DNA of 64,000 bases from Leptospira ognonensis. GTDB taxonomy: Bacteria > Spirochaetota > Leptospiria > Leptospirales > Leptospiraceae. A program made the position numbers and the translations under genes. The stretch is taken from assembly GCF_004770745.1 (NCBI RefSeq), contig NZ_RQGD01000014.1, positions 241,522 through 305,521 of the forward strand, written 5' to 3'. Positions 54,846 through 63,494 of this stretch are shown here, one piece after another. The notes under the pieces are model-generated. The model worked only from the letters and a program-made list of their open reading frames with translations. It did no database searches and had not been told where the DNA came from. Numbering within the stretch: position 1 is the stretch's first letter; the number at the start of each line of letters is the position of its first letter.

Positions 54846-55981
54846 TCTTCTATCGGGGAGATACTCCACTCTCCCCCTTTCAATTTATCAATACGAATAT
54901 TGATTTCATTTCCTAGAAAATTCCACCTGACAATAAATATTTTTCTAAGTATGTGTATACCCCTTCCAGAGGCTACGTGTTTTCTTTCAACCGATACTGG
55001 ATTTGGTACTAAACGCGGGTTAAATCCCTTGCCTCGATCAATTACATAAAAATCAATAAATCTTTTTGATTCATACACATGCACGGTTATGGTATCATCG
55101 CCACGTTTCCCCCCATGTTCGAGAGCATTATCTAAAGTTTCATCTACAAGGATTTGATACCAAAAGGAATCCATAAAGGATTTCCAATTTCTATTATCGT
55201 AAAGTCTCCAAAGCTTTTCCTTTAACTCTCTAGATCCTTTATGTGATACATCGCTAAACGCCTCAAAGATCTTTTTCTGCCGTTCGAATAGAAAGGAAAT
55301 GGGATGGGTAAGATAGTCTTGCGTGAAAGAATAGTGGAACAAAAAAGCGATAAAACATAAAATAAAACTTATATCATTAAACAGAAAAAAGTGTAGATAG
55401 TACTTAATGAAACTTGGGATTAATGACGATTGGAGAATCAACATTGTCGTTAAAAGAAAGGAAAGAGAGACACAGAGGTAGGCTGAAAATATATAATTTG
55501 AGATCGCAGGAAAACTATGCTTTAGTTTCATGGAAACAACTAACAAGAGCAAACAATACGAAATCCCATAAAATCCTGGATAAAAGTACTCGAGCAATAC
55601 TCTACTCGCATATGGATTCATTTCAGTAGAAAGTGACCAGTCGATAAGGAGCAAAGTCGAACCTGAACCTAGAAGTAAAGAAACACAAACGGCGAGAATC
55701 GGATATGTGCGAAAATATGTTGGGAACTGCAACCCAAATAACAGAAGAGAAAAAACAAAGAAGACTAAAACTGTAGGCGCTGTATGCGGATTTTCCAGAA
55801 GAATATGATTAAAAACAGTAGAGTCTAAGATGAAGCCGATATTCCCTAGAAAAATGAGAAATGCCATGATCGAAAAACTTACCTTCATGGGAGTTCGCGG
55901 ATTTTTACTAAAAGAAACTATACCTGCAATAGCAGAACAAAAAGCGGTAATACCAGTGATTGCTAATTCAAAAATACTCAT
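54839..55981 (-). CDS. Membrane protein with RsbW-like GHKL ATPase domain
   Basis: 380 residues. About seven or eight hydrophobic helices fill residues 1-225. A cytoplasmic GHKL domain (about 260-375) has the N-box [18 protein letters not shown] and GRGIHILRK. There is no HisKA domain or phospho-acceptor His. This domain type (HATPase_c_2) is found in anti-sigma-factor serine kinases such as RsbW and SpoIIAB; tied to a membrane bundle it may be a signal-controlled switch for a STAS protein. Partner unknown; the STAS protein at 48656-49186 is one candidate, by inference only. Its ATG is 19 bases from that of the divergent HtrA gene, so the two promoters must overlap or lie inside the coding regions. 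Confidence 0.82.
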   Translation of the reverse strand: MSIFELAITGITAFCSAIAGIVSFSKNPRTPMKVSFSIMAFLIFLGNIGFILDSTVFNHILLENPHTAPTVLVFFVFSLLLFGLQFPTYFRTYPILAVCVSLLLGSGSTLLLIDWSLSTEMNPYASRVLLEYFYPGFYGISYCLLLLVVSMKLKHSFPAISNYIFSAYLCVSLSFLLTTMLILQSSLIPSFIKYYLHFFLFNDISFILCFIAFLFHYSFTQDYLTHPISFLFERQKKIFEAFSDVSHKGSRELKEKLWRLYDNRNWKSFMDSFWYQILVDETLDNALEHGGKRGDDTITVHVYESKRFIDFYVIDRGKGFNPRLVPNPVSVERKHVASGRGIHILRKIFIVRWNFLGNEINIRIDKLKGGEWSISPIEDQ

Positions 55982-56000
55982 TAGGGCTCAAGTCAAAAGC

Positions 56001-57476
56001 ATGATCCATAGACTTCAACTTTCCACCATAATTTTACTATCAGTAAATGTTTTTGCGTCTGAGATTCAAATAGATACTCAGAAAAAGATTTCAATCGATA
56101 CGATTAAAAAAGGTGTGGTTCAAATCAAGGTTTATTCACAATCCCAAGATCCTTATTCTCCCTGGCTCTCGGGCAATGTAACAGCCTCTACAGGCACAGG
56201 CTTTTTAATCGGAGAGAATAAAATATTAACGAATGCGCACGTAGTTTCAAATGCAAAATTCATTGAGGCTCAAAGAAACAACCAGACAGAGTGGTATGAA
56301 TTAAAAACTTTGTTTGTGGCACATGACTGTGATCTCGCTATCCTGGAAGCAAAAGCACCAGAATTTTATGAAGACAGCTACTCCTTTGCACTTGGTCCGA
56401 TTCCTGAATTAGGAAGTCCTGTGGATATCGTGGGTTATCCTATTGGTGGAAATAAAATATCCATTAGCCGAGGGATCGTATCTCGCATCGAACAGTCCAC
56501 CTATGCCCATTCGCAGATTGACAGCCATCTTGTCATACAAGTTGATGCGGCGATAAACCCTGGCAATTCGGGAGGTCCCGCGATCCAAGATGGTTCTGTT
56601 GTTGGGGTTGCTTTCCAAGCGTCGACAAAAGGAGAAAACATTGGTTATATTATCCCAAAAAACGTGATCGAACATTTCTTAAAAGATATCGAAGATGGAA
56701 AATACGACGGTTATGTGGAGCTTGGAATACACTATCAGCCCTCTTACTCTCTCTCAGAAAGATTATATCGAAAAATTCCAAAAGATGTTGAAGGTGTATT
56801 CGTAACCAAAATACTTCAAGGCGGCTCTGCATTCGGTTTGCTTGAAAAGGGAGATTTAATTCATTCCATCGACGGGCTAAAACTCGGTAAAAATGGCACT
56901 GTAGCGTATAATGGAGAATCCAGAATCGATTTTGTAGAAATTGTAGATAACAAATTTGCGGGAGAAGAGATCACACTCGAGGTTATTAGGAAAGGAGAAC
57001 GAATGATACTAAAATTTCCCGCCAAACGTATGCCGGCGCTTGACCTAATGCGTTCACGCTATGATGTATCCTATTCCTATTTTATATTGGCGGGACTCGT
57101 ATTCCAACCTATGAACCGTGATCTTTTAGAAACTTGGGCTAAATCTGGTCAAACGCAAGGAGGCAGCCAATTCCTCTACCGTTTCAACCATTTGACTGAA
57201 CTTGGGAATGAAGAAACGGAAGAGATTATTTTATATCGCAAATTATCGCATCCGATCAATTCTTCAGCAGATTATTTCCTGAATATGGTTGTTGAAACCG
57301 TAAACGGAAAACCCATTAACAATCTCAATGCATTCGCCAATGAAATCCAAAATTCAAAGGCAAAGTATATTACAATTTATTTCAAAGATATTTCGCTTCC
57401 GCTAATTGTTAACAGAGAAGATGCGATAAACTCTGATTTAGAAATTAAAAAATCTTATAATGTTTCTGGAAAATAA
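56001..57476 (+). CDS. HtrA/Deg-type periplasmic serine protease
   Basis: 491 residues from ATG at 56001; a same-frame ATG at 55830 would lie inside the divergent gene and place the signal peptide internally. The signal peptide is MIHRLQLSTIILLSVNVFA, cut before SEIQ. The trypsin-like domain has His80 in ILTNAHVV, Asp111 in HDCDLAIL and Ser190 in NPGNSGGP, a complete triad. A PDZ domain (about 245-350) has VEGVFVTKILQGGSAFGLLE and GDLIHSIDG; a second PDZ-like region follows at about 370-480. It resembles plant Deg9-type layout more than DegP. It degrades misfolded envelope proteins. It is directly followed, two bases later, by a paralogue without the triad. Confidence 0.92.
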   Translation: MIHRLQLSTIILLSVNVFASEIQIDTQKKISIDTIKKGVVQIKVYSQSQDPYSPWLSGNVTASTGTGFLIGENKILTNAHVVSNAKFIEAQRNNQTEWYELKTLFVAHDCDLAILEAKAPEFYEDSYSFALGPIPELGSPVDIVGYPIGGNKISISRGIVSRIEQSTYAHSQIDSHLVIQVDAAINPGNSGGPAIQDGSVVGVAFQASTKGENIGYIIPKNVIEHFLKDIEDGKYDGYVELGIHYQPSYSLSERLYRKIPKDVEGVFVTKILQGGSAFGLLEKGDLIHSIDGLKLGKNGTVAYNGESRIDFVEIVDNKFAGEEITLEVIRKGERMILKFPAKRMPALDLMRSRYDVSYSYFILAGLVFQPMNRDLLETWAKSGQTQGGSQFLYRFNHLTELGNEETEEIILYRKLSHPINSSADYFLNMVVETVNGKPINNLNAFANEIQNSKAKYITIYFKDISLPLIVNREDAINSDLEIKKSYNVSGK

Positions 57477-57478
57477 AA

Positions 57479-58969
57479 ATGAATTTTAATCTTCGCTTCT
57501 TTACTTATTCTCTTCTTTTTATTTCGGTTTGGAGCCAAATATCTGCCAAAGTTCTACCGATTTCCAAGGATGATAACTCTATCGTTCAAGTGAAATCTAC
57601 GGTCCAATATCCAAATTTCATTCAACCATGGCGTTATAAAAATCCGGAAACGAAACGTGCCTATGGAATACATGTTGGCGAAGGTTTAATCCTTACGACT
57701 ACACAGACTTTAAATTATGCCACGAGCATCGAAGTAAACAAATTCGGAACATTAAAAAATTTCACGGCGAAAGTAGTGAAAATGGAACACGATCTTGGTC
57801 TATCGTTGATAAAAGTTGAAGATAAGGACTTTGTTATAGGATTAAATCATGTTAGTTTTCCGAATGAGGTTTTTTTACCTTCGCAAGGGCTGTTATTGGA
57901 ATATAAAGAATACCGTAATCTAAGCGAGAAAAAAGTTAGAAGCGTAAAATTAGATATGGACACATATTCCAATGGCTACGTCGAACTGCCTTATGTAGAA
58001 ATCCAATCTGATGAAAAATTAGAAGGTATCGGTGAACTCATCGTCGAAGAATCATCTCGGATTCCACAAGGCTTAGTCATCTCCTTCAAAGACTCGCAAA
58101 ACAGTGGGAAAATGGTTCCGAGTTTTATGATCAAACAATTTTTAGACTGCAAATCTGTAGATTCATGCATTCCATTTAAAGGATTTCGTTTTCGTCCTCT
58201 ATTGGATAAAGCTGCCAGAGATTTTTATGGCATCAAAAAAGAGGAACAAGGAGTTCTGGTCGCGGAAGTTTATCCTAGCCATGCGGGTTCCAAAAATTCT
58301 TTAGAATTGGAAGATGTGATTTTAGAAGTATCTGGATATAAAATTGATCCAAAAGGTTATTTTGAGCATCCAAAGTATGGGAAATTGGCATTATCGTTTC
58401 TATTTCATAGCAACGAAGATTTCATTAAAAAACAAAATGTCAAAATACCCGTTAAATTGATACGGAATCGAAAATTATTAGAGTTCGATCTGGATCTCAA
58501 ATCGTTTAACGAGGATTCCATAATGATTCCCTTTGGCAATACAAGAAATAAAAAACCCATTTACATGATCGTAGGCGGTGCTGTCTTTCAGGAATTATCA
58601 GAGCATTATTTAATGGAATTTGGTGCTCAATGGAGAGCACGAGTCAGTAAATATCTTTTGTATCTAAATGATTTTCACCATATCGTACAGAAATCAGAAG
58701 AAGAAAAAGTAATCGTATTAACTCAAGTACTTCCTTTGACTGGAAACCAAGCCTACCATTCTATGCACCAAAATGTATTGGAGAAGGCAAATGGTATCAA
58801 ACCAAAAAATCTAAATGATTTTCGTAGAATATTGGCAGCAAGTAAAGAAGAATTCATCCTTTTAGATTTTGAGGACGGCTCCCAAATTGTTTTAAAATCC
58901 GATGAGATACAAAAGCTAAACTCCGAAGCCTTAAAAACTTTCAAGATCCCGGCTGCGGAGAATTTTTAA
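57479..58969 (+). CDS. HtrA-like pseudoprotease (catalytic triad lost)
   Basis: 496 residues with signal peptide MNFNLRFFTYSLLFISVWSQ, cut after ISA. It follows the plan of the upstream HtrA: GEGLILTTTQTLNYA aligns with GENKILTNAHVVSNA, so His is replaced by Gln; MEHDLGLSLIKV aligns with VAHDCDLAILEA, so Asp is Gly; and no NSGGP motif is found, the region reading SSRIPQGLVIS. A PDZ-like domain with GVLVAEVYPSHAGSKNSLELEDVILEVSG follows, and YMIVGGAVFQELSEHYLME matches YFILAGLVFQPMNRDLLE. It is therefore a tandem paralogue that cannot cleave peptides by this triad. Likely a partner, substrate-binder or inhibitor of the neighbour, by inference. Ends two bases before a convergent gene. Confidence 0.82.
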   Translation: MNFNLRFFTYSLLFISVWSQISAKVLPISKDDNSIVQVKSTVQYPNFIQPWRYKNPETKRAYGIHVGEGLILTTTQTLNYATSIEVNKFGTLKNFTAKVVKMEHDLGLSLIKVEDKDFVIGLNHVSFPNEVFLPSQGLLLEYKEYRNLSEKKVRSVKLDMDTYSNGYVELPYVEIQSDEKLEGIGELIVEESSRIPQGLVISFKDSQNSGKMVPSFMIKQFLDCKSVDSCIPFKGFRFRPLLDKAARDFYGIKKEEQGVLVAEVYPSHAGSKNSLELEDVILEVSGYKIDPKGYFEHPKYGKLALSFLFHSNEDFIKKQNVKIPVKLIRNRKLLEFDLDLKSFNEDSIMIPFGNTRNKKPIYMIVGGAVFQELSEHYLMEFGAQWRARVSKYLLYLNDFHHIVQKSEEEKVIVLTQVLPLTGNQAYHSMHQNVLEKANGIKPKNLNDFRRILAASKEEFILLDFEDGSQIVLKSDEIQKLNSEALKTFKIPAAENF

Positions 58970-58971
58970 GC

Positions 58972-60192
58972 TTACAATCCGATTTGATATGTTAAAGTTT
59001 TTGAAATCAAGATTGCTTTGAAGAGAAAGAGGAAAAGCAATCCTAATGTAAGCAGAGCATATTCCATTTTCAGGACTTTCTTATCCTCATTGAGAAGAAA
59101 AATGAATGCGGGTATGGAAAGTGTAAACATTCTTGAGACATTCTCATACACTGACCAGAAATGGTAATAACCAGCAGTTCCGATCATAAACATTACCAAA
59201 AATAAACAAACTCGGAACTCCCAACCTTTGGTTAGCTTGCCTGAAAAAATAAGTAACGACCCCATAAAAAACATAAACACGAGAGGGAGCCGAGAGAAGA
59301 GTCTAGCAAATGCTCTGATATCTATTTTGTCTTCAAATGCTAAGAAAATTGATTCAGAATATCTAATCATCCCTTCAAAAGGTAAGATAAAATCAGTTAA
59401 GCGAGAAGCCCTCCAATTAGGAAATTTATAAGATAAATAGAGATGCCAAGAAATCGGTATGATGAGAGTTGCGGCAACAATCAAAATTCTTTTAGTGTCG
59501 CGGCTCACTAAGGCTTTTAAGCCTAAAGGGAAAAGAAAAAAAATGGCAGGTTCTTTTGTTAAAATTGCAAGACTTGATAAGAGTATGAATCCGAACATTT
59601 TTTCATTTTTGTAGAAATAGTATGCCAAAACCACGAGAGAAACCATAACTGAGTCACTCACCAAAACGTAGTAGCTACCTAAAGCGAACGGATTAAATAG
59701 ATACAATATACTAAGATGCTTATTTTCATCCTTTAACATAGAGCGAAGTGCAAAGTAAGAGAGGACTATTAATACAATGTTCCAGAAATACATTCCAAAA
59801 ACGGATCCCCACTTCCCGAAAATTCCAAAAATAGAAATAAGAAACGGATAACCGATCCTAGGTGCTCTATAGGATTCATCAAACCCCTTGGGCCAATCTA
59901 AACCAAAGTTTGAAAGCGATCTTGAAAAATAATAGAATATCTGTCCATCATAGCCAGCGCCTAAATCCCCCTCCTCTCCTAGAAAAATGATCGCCTTTCT
60001 TGGAGTCTCTTCTTCATTTTGAAGTGCGAATTCTCGTCCGAAATTTACCATTGCGCTTGGGTTCCAATCGTATTTTTTCCAATAACTGAACGTGACAGAA
60101 CTTAGGACAATTGCATAAATCAGAAATAGAAGCCATAGTTTTGTATCTAAGTATAGGAAGGTCTTGTCGACGAATTGATATATCTTTTTCAT
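58972..60192 (-). CDS. GT-C-type membrane glycosyltransferase-like protein
   Basis: 406 residues with about ten hydrophobic segments. A large periplasmic loop after TM1 contains GAGYDGQIFYYFSRSL, with the YDGQ element typical of GT87- or AZOBR-like GT-C transferases; SDSVMVSLVVLAYYFYKNEK and LTKEPAIFFLFPL are further family-type pieces. These enzymes add a lipid-phosphate-linked sugar to an acceptor on the periplasmic face. No exact family can be named. The start overlaps the SGNH gene stop by four bases, and it is the last gene of the leftward polysaccharide operon. Its stop lies two bases from the convergent HtrA-like gene. Confidence 0.75.
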   Translation of the reverse strand: MKKIYQFVDKTFLYLDTKLWLLFLIYAIVLSSVTFSYWKKYDWNPSAMVNFGREFALQNEEETPRKAIIFLGEEGDLGAGYDGQIFYYFSRSLSNFGLDWPKGFDESYRAPRIGYPFLISIFGIFGKWGSVFGMYFWNIVLIVLSYFALRSMLKDENKHLSILYLFNPFALGSYYVLVSDSVMVSLVVLAYYFYKNEKMFGFILLSSLAILTKEPAIFFLFPLGLKALVSRDTKRILIVAATLIIPISWHLYLSYKFPNWRASRLTDFILPFEGMIRYSESIFLAFEDKIDIRAFARLFSRLPLVFMFFMGSLLIFSGKLTKGWEFRVCLFLVMFMIGTAGYYHFWSVYENVSRMFTLSIPAFIFLLNEDKKVLKMEYALLTLGLLFLFLFKAILISKTLTYQIGL

Positions 60193-61733
60193 TGTTTATG
60201 TCCTTGCAGTTCCTTGAGTATTATTTCTTCCATTGTCGAATTAAAATATTTTGCACCATCATATGTTAAATGATGGGGATCAAAAAAGAACTGTTTCCGA
60301 ATCAAGGACTTTGTATGGTCGTATAATGATTGATTGTTTTGACCTAGGCTGAATTTAAAATGTTCTATAAAACCACTATACCAGGTACCATTCACGTATT
60401 CTTTCGACTCTAATGGATTTTCTGGTGACATTATAACGACAAAAGGAATTCCTCGTGCTTTATAAAAATCGCTAACGCGAAGCAACTGTTCGTATTCAAA
60501 CCATGGCTTAAAAGTAAAATTCTTAATCTCCTTCTTACGCATCCGCAGAGTGTTCAATCGACCCAATTCAAAGCGTTCCTCGGCATGGTCAAGAATGCGT
60601 AAGAAATAATCTTCGTCGTATTCACTTTCACTCATGAGAGAAAATCGTTTTTCATCTAGATAGGAATCTCTTACGTATGATTTATTACGAAAGTCGGGGT
60701 CCTTACAAAAATAGTGAGAAAGGCGAATCCCCACAGGGTAATCTTTGCCATAATGGAAAAGATTGGCCTCTTTCGCAGTTCCCATGCCATCGAGAACCTC
60801 GAGCCCAATCAGTGCCGAAGAGATTCCCTTATGATTCTGAATTTGTTCCCAGGGAAATGAGTTCCAGCCGCTTTTGTCAAAGTTTAGTATGGTCTGAGAA
60901 ACAACATTCTCCTCGTTTTTGTCATTCGAGAAGATCGTGACCTTTATCTCGGTGTGATTCTTCAGTAAGAAAATAGAGTCCTCTTTCTCTCGTCCAAACG
61001 TACATACAAGTGTGCTTGTTTTCTGAGTCCAACCTTTGGACCAGATCCCTTCTCTTGGAATACTCCCATTGTACTTTTGGAAACTCCTTCCGCTTCGTAA
61101 ATGGTTATCAAGCCAAGTCTCCAATGGATCGAAGGCAAAATGTCGATACCGATTCACATAAAGAAGTGATTTTGATGCGAGTCTTAAGATTTGTTTCTTA
61201 TTTAAAACCTGAAAATAATCTCTTAAGAATTCTACAGGATAATAGGTTCGGGCAGGATACCTATCAGAATATTCATCTAACCATAGTTTTTCTTTGAATT
61301 TATAAGTTCCGTCCTCTATGGTGAGATATTCCCATTGCAAATCGGCAAAATTTAACATGTATACTACGAGGTCAGGTCTTGAATCTGCGATATCTTCCTT
61401 GTAATAATAGAGATCCGTTGGAGCCAAGGCAACATGTGAATAAAATTTGGAGATGATTTTCTTATCGGATTCCTTAAAAAGTTCTTCAGGCAGCACAGAA
61501 TAAAGTGCGACAGAACTTCCAGCAATGATTACTTTTTTCCCCTCCAAGGGTGCCTTAATCTGTTTTCTCGCATAAGCAAAATTATACCAATGGGACGTAT
61601 CCCATTCCATTTCATTTGGAAAATTTAGAAGTAGTTTTTCAAAAATTAAAAAATCTAAAAGAAAAGTAGCGGATAACAAGGCTAAGAAGACGATCGCTAC
61701 CTTAGCTTTATAAGTTGCCAATAATGATTTCAC
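60189..61733 (-). CDS. Membrane-anchored SGNH-fold protein
   Basis: 514 residues. One N-terminal membrane helix (about 8-34) is followed by an extracytoplasmic domain. VIIAGSSVALYSV carries the block-I Ser, and FFDPHHLTYDGAKYFN near the C-terminus has the D-x-x-H-type block V, as in AlgX/AlgJ/DltD-like acyltransferases. The middle (about 240-330) is beta-rich and may bind carbohydrate. It could acetylate a surface glycan or be a sugar-modifying esterase; the choice is inference. The ATG overlaps the upstream GT2 gene stop and the stop overlaps the GT-C gene start, so it is fully embedded in the glycan operon. Confidence 0.7.
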   Translation of the reverse strand: MKSLLATYKAKVAIVFLALLSATFLLDFLIFEKLLLNFPNEMEWDTSHWYNFAYARKQIKAPLEGKKVIIAGSSVALYSVLPEELFKESDKKIISKFYSHVALAPTDLYYYKEDIADSRPDLVVYMLNFADLQWEYLTIEDGTYKFKEKLWLDEYSDRYPARTYYPVEFLRDYFQVLNKKQILRLASKSLLYVNRYRHFAFDPLETWLDNHLRSGRSFQKYNGSIPREGIWSKGWTQKTSTLVCTFGREKEDSIFLLKNHTEIKVTIFSNDKNEENVVSQTILNFDKSGWNSFPWEQIQNHKGISSALIGLEVLDGMGTAKEANLFHYGKDYPVGIRLSHYFCKDPDFRNKSYVRDSYLDEKRFSLMSESEYDEDYFLRILDHAEERFELGRLNTLRMRKKEIKNFTFKPWFEYEQLLRVSDFYKARGIPFVVIMSPENPLESKEYVNGTWYSGFIEHFKFSLGQNNQSLYDHTKSLIRKQFFFDPHHLTYDGAKYFNSTMEEIILKELQGHKQ

Positions 61734-62446
61734 GGATAGCGGGGAATCAGATGTAATTTTCTAAGAAATAATTTTTTTGCAAATTGCACAGCAAGTTTAA
61801 ATACTTTTGAGTTAAAGGAACTATTTGAAAAAATATACTTAATTGGCAATTCTCTAACAGAACCCCCAGCTAGCGATATGATGCTTAATGCTTCCATATG
61901 AAAATCGAAGGCGATAGATTCTAAAGGATATGCTGCGATTTTTTCAAACGCATCCTTTGAGTAACGCCTGTAACCCGAAGTACAATCTTTAATGTTCGGT
62001 CCTACAATATTGAAAAGGCCTTTCGAAAGACAATAATTCATCACTCTCGCGGCTAAAAACGATATGACTCTCCGATAGAAAGGAACATTTACAGTTTCTT
62101 TTCGACTACCTATCACTAAGTCACATGATTCATGGTTTATAAAATCCGGAAGCCGATCGGCATCGTGAGATAGGCCTGCATCCATTGTAACGACCCAATC
62201 ATAGCCTTTTTCCACGGCGAGTTTCATTCCATCTTGTATCCCACGAGGTATGTGGGTATTTTTATCGTGTCGAATCACAAATAAGCGATTCGGGAATTCA
62301 CTCTGCAATTTCTTTAAAATCTCTGGCGTCTTATCTTTCGAACAATCATCTGTTACAGAAACATCTGCGTACTTGATCGCTCCCCTCACAACTTCTTCAA
62401 TCGTTGATTCTTCATTATAAGCAGGAATAACTACCAGAGTTTTCAT
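61730..62446 (-). CDS. Family 2 glycosyltransferase (dolichol-phosphate-mannose-synthase-like)
   Basis: 238 residues. VVIPAYNEESTIEEVV, TDDCSKDKT and WVVTMDAGLSHDADRLPDF are GT2 motifs. In most relatives the last reads DADLSHxP; here the second Asp of the metal-binding DxD is Gly (DAG), which may alter metal binding. DCTSGYRRYSKDAF gives the acceptor loop. The C-terminal 40 residues are Lys/Arg-rich with a hydrophobic patch, suggesting membrane contact. It should move an activated sugar to a lipid phosphate carrier. It lies eight bases after the epimerase gene and overlaps the SGNH gene. Confidence 0.87.
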   Translation of the reverse strand: MKTLVVIPAYNEESTIEEVVRGAIKYADVSVTDDCSKDKTPEILKKLQSEFPNRLFVIRHDKNTHIPRGIQDGMKLAVEKGYDWVVTMDAGLSHDADRLPDFINHESCDLVIGSRKETVNVPFYRRVISFLAARVMNYCLSKGLFNIVGPNIKDCTSGYRRYSKDAFEKIAAYPLESIAFDFHMEALSIISLAGGSVRELPIKYIFSNSSFNSKVFKLAVQFAKKLFLRKLHLIPRYP

Positions 62447-62453
62447 CTAATCT

Positions 62454-63494
62454 TTATTTTCCTGAAATATTGAAGACATCTTTGTTCGCTTCAATCCATT
62501 TCAAAAGTCGAGTGATGCCTTCTTTAGGCTTGATTGTAGGAGCAAATCCGAATTTTTTGGCTTCCTTGATATCACAGATAAAATATCTCATATCACCAGG
62601 ACGTTCCACTTCAAAGAGGACTTCTTGCTTTTTGCCCATGATTTCTCCAATGAGCTCAATACATTCTAACAAAGAAATCTTATGAGGACTAGAGCCTCCG
62701 ATGTTATAAACACCAGGAATAGGATTTTTAAAATAAGCTAAATAGGATTGCGCTCCATCGGCAGCATGTATGATGTCGCGCGTTTGTTTTCCAGTTCCGA
62801 AGATTCGAAGTGGTAACCCAAAAAAGGATCGAATGGCAAAATTTGCAACCCAACCATGATCTTCACCACCAAACTGGCGCTCACCATAGATGCCAGTAAA
62901 CCGAAAGCTTGCTCCTTTAATGCCATACATATCCGTATAAGAACGAACATAATGTTCCGCACTCATCTTTGAGGCATGAAGCGGAGAAAGTTGACCTACC
63001 ATGGTAGGATGCGTTTCCGGAATTTCTACGGGATTTCTTTCGTAAGCAGTCTTTCCTTCTACTAGAGAATCATTGATCGAATTTCCGTAAACATGAATCG
63101 AGGATGTATTAACGACTGGAATTTTTCTCTTGCGAGCTACTTCTAAAACATTAAAGGTTCCGATAACATTGGTAGAAAAATCAAGCTCTGGATCTTCCCA
63201 TGATATTGTCATCGCAGGCTGTGCGGCCGTATGTATGATGTAATCGCAACCTTCAGTCCGATCCATTAAATGTTCTAAATTCCTGATATCACCTTTGACC
63301 ATTGTAACGCCAAGATTTTTTAGATAATCCCAGTTATAATCCCTTGTTGCATCAGTTCCATATCCCGTTCTCTTTAACTCATATTTGGTCATGCTATCAA
63401 AGCTAACGACATCCCATCCTTCTTTTCTGAAAAGCTCACATACATGTGACCCTAGAAACCCACATCCACCTGTTACTAATACTTTATTAGCCAT
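62454..63494 (-). CDS. NAD-dependent NDP-sugar epimerase/dehydratase
   Basis: 346 residues from ATG at 63494, eight bases behind AGGAGA; a GTG two codons earlier is too close to that site. The Rossmann motif TGGCGFLGSH is near residue 7, HTAAQPAM, NTSSIHVYG with the catalytic Ser, and HASKMSAEHYVRSYTDMYG follow; the usual Tyr-x-x-x-Lys pair appears as L-H-A-S-K, where the Tyr position is His or Leu, worth checking. FRFTGIYGERQFGGEDHG is typical of CDP-paratose or UDP-glucose epimerase-like proteins. It acts on a nucleotide sugar for the local glycan. It overlaps the upstream GT2 gene by eight bases. Confidence 0.85.
   Translation of the reverse strand: MANKVLVTGGCGFLGSHVCELFRKEGWDVVSFDSMTKYELKRTGYGTDATRDYNWDYLKNLGVTMVKGDIRNLEHLMDRTEGCDYIIHTAAQPAMTISWEDPELDFSTNVIGTFNVLEVARKRKIPVVNTSSIHVYGNSINDSLVEGKTAYERNPVEIPETHPTMVGQLSPLHASKMSAEHYVRSYTDMYGIKGASFRFTGIYGERQFGGEDHGWVANFAIRSFFGLPLRIFGTGKQTRDIIHAADGAQSYLAYFKNPIPGVYNIGGSSPHKISLLECIELIGEIMGKKQEVLFEVERPGDMRYFICDIKEAKKFGFAPTIKPKEGITRLLKWIEANKDVFNISGK

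Noticed and set aside
55830..56000. N-terminal extension of the HtrA gene
   Set aside because: It runs through the divergent GHKL gene and would bury the signal peptide; start taken at 56001.
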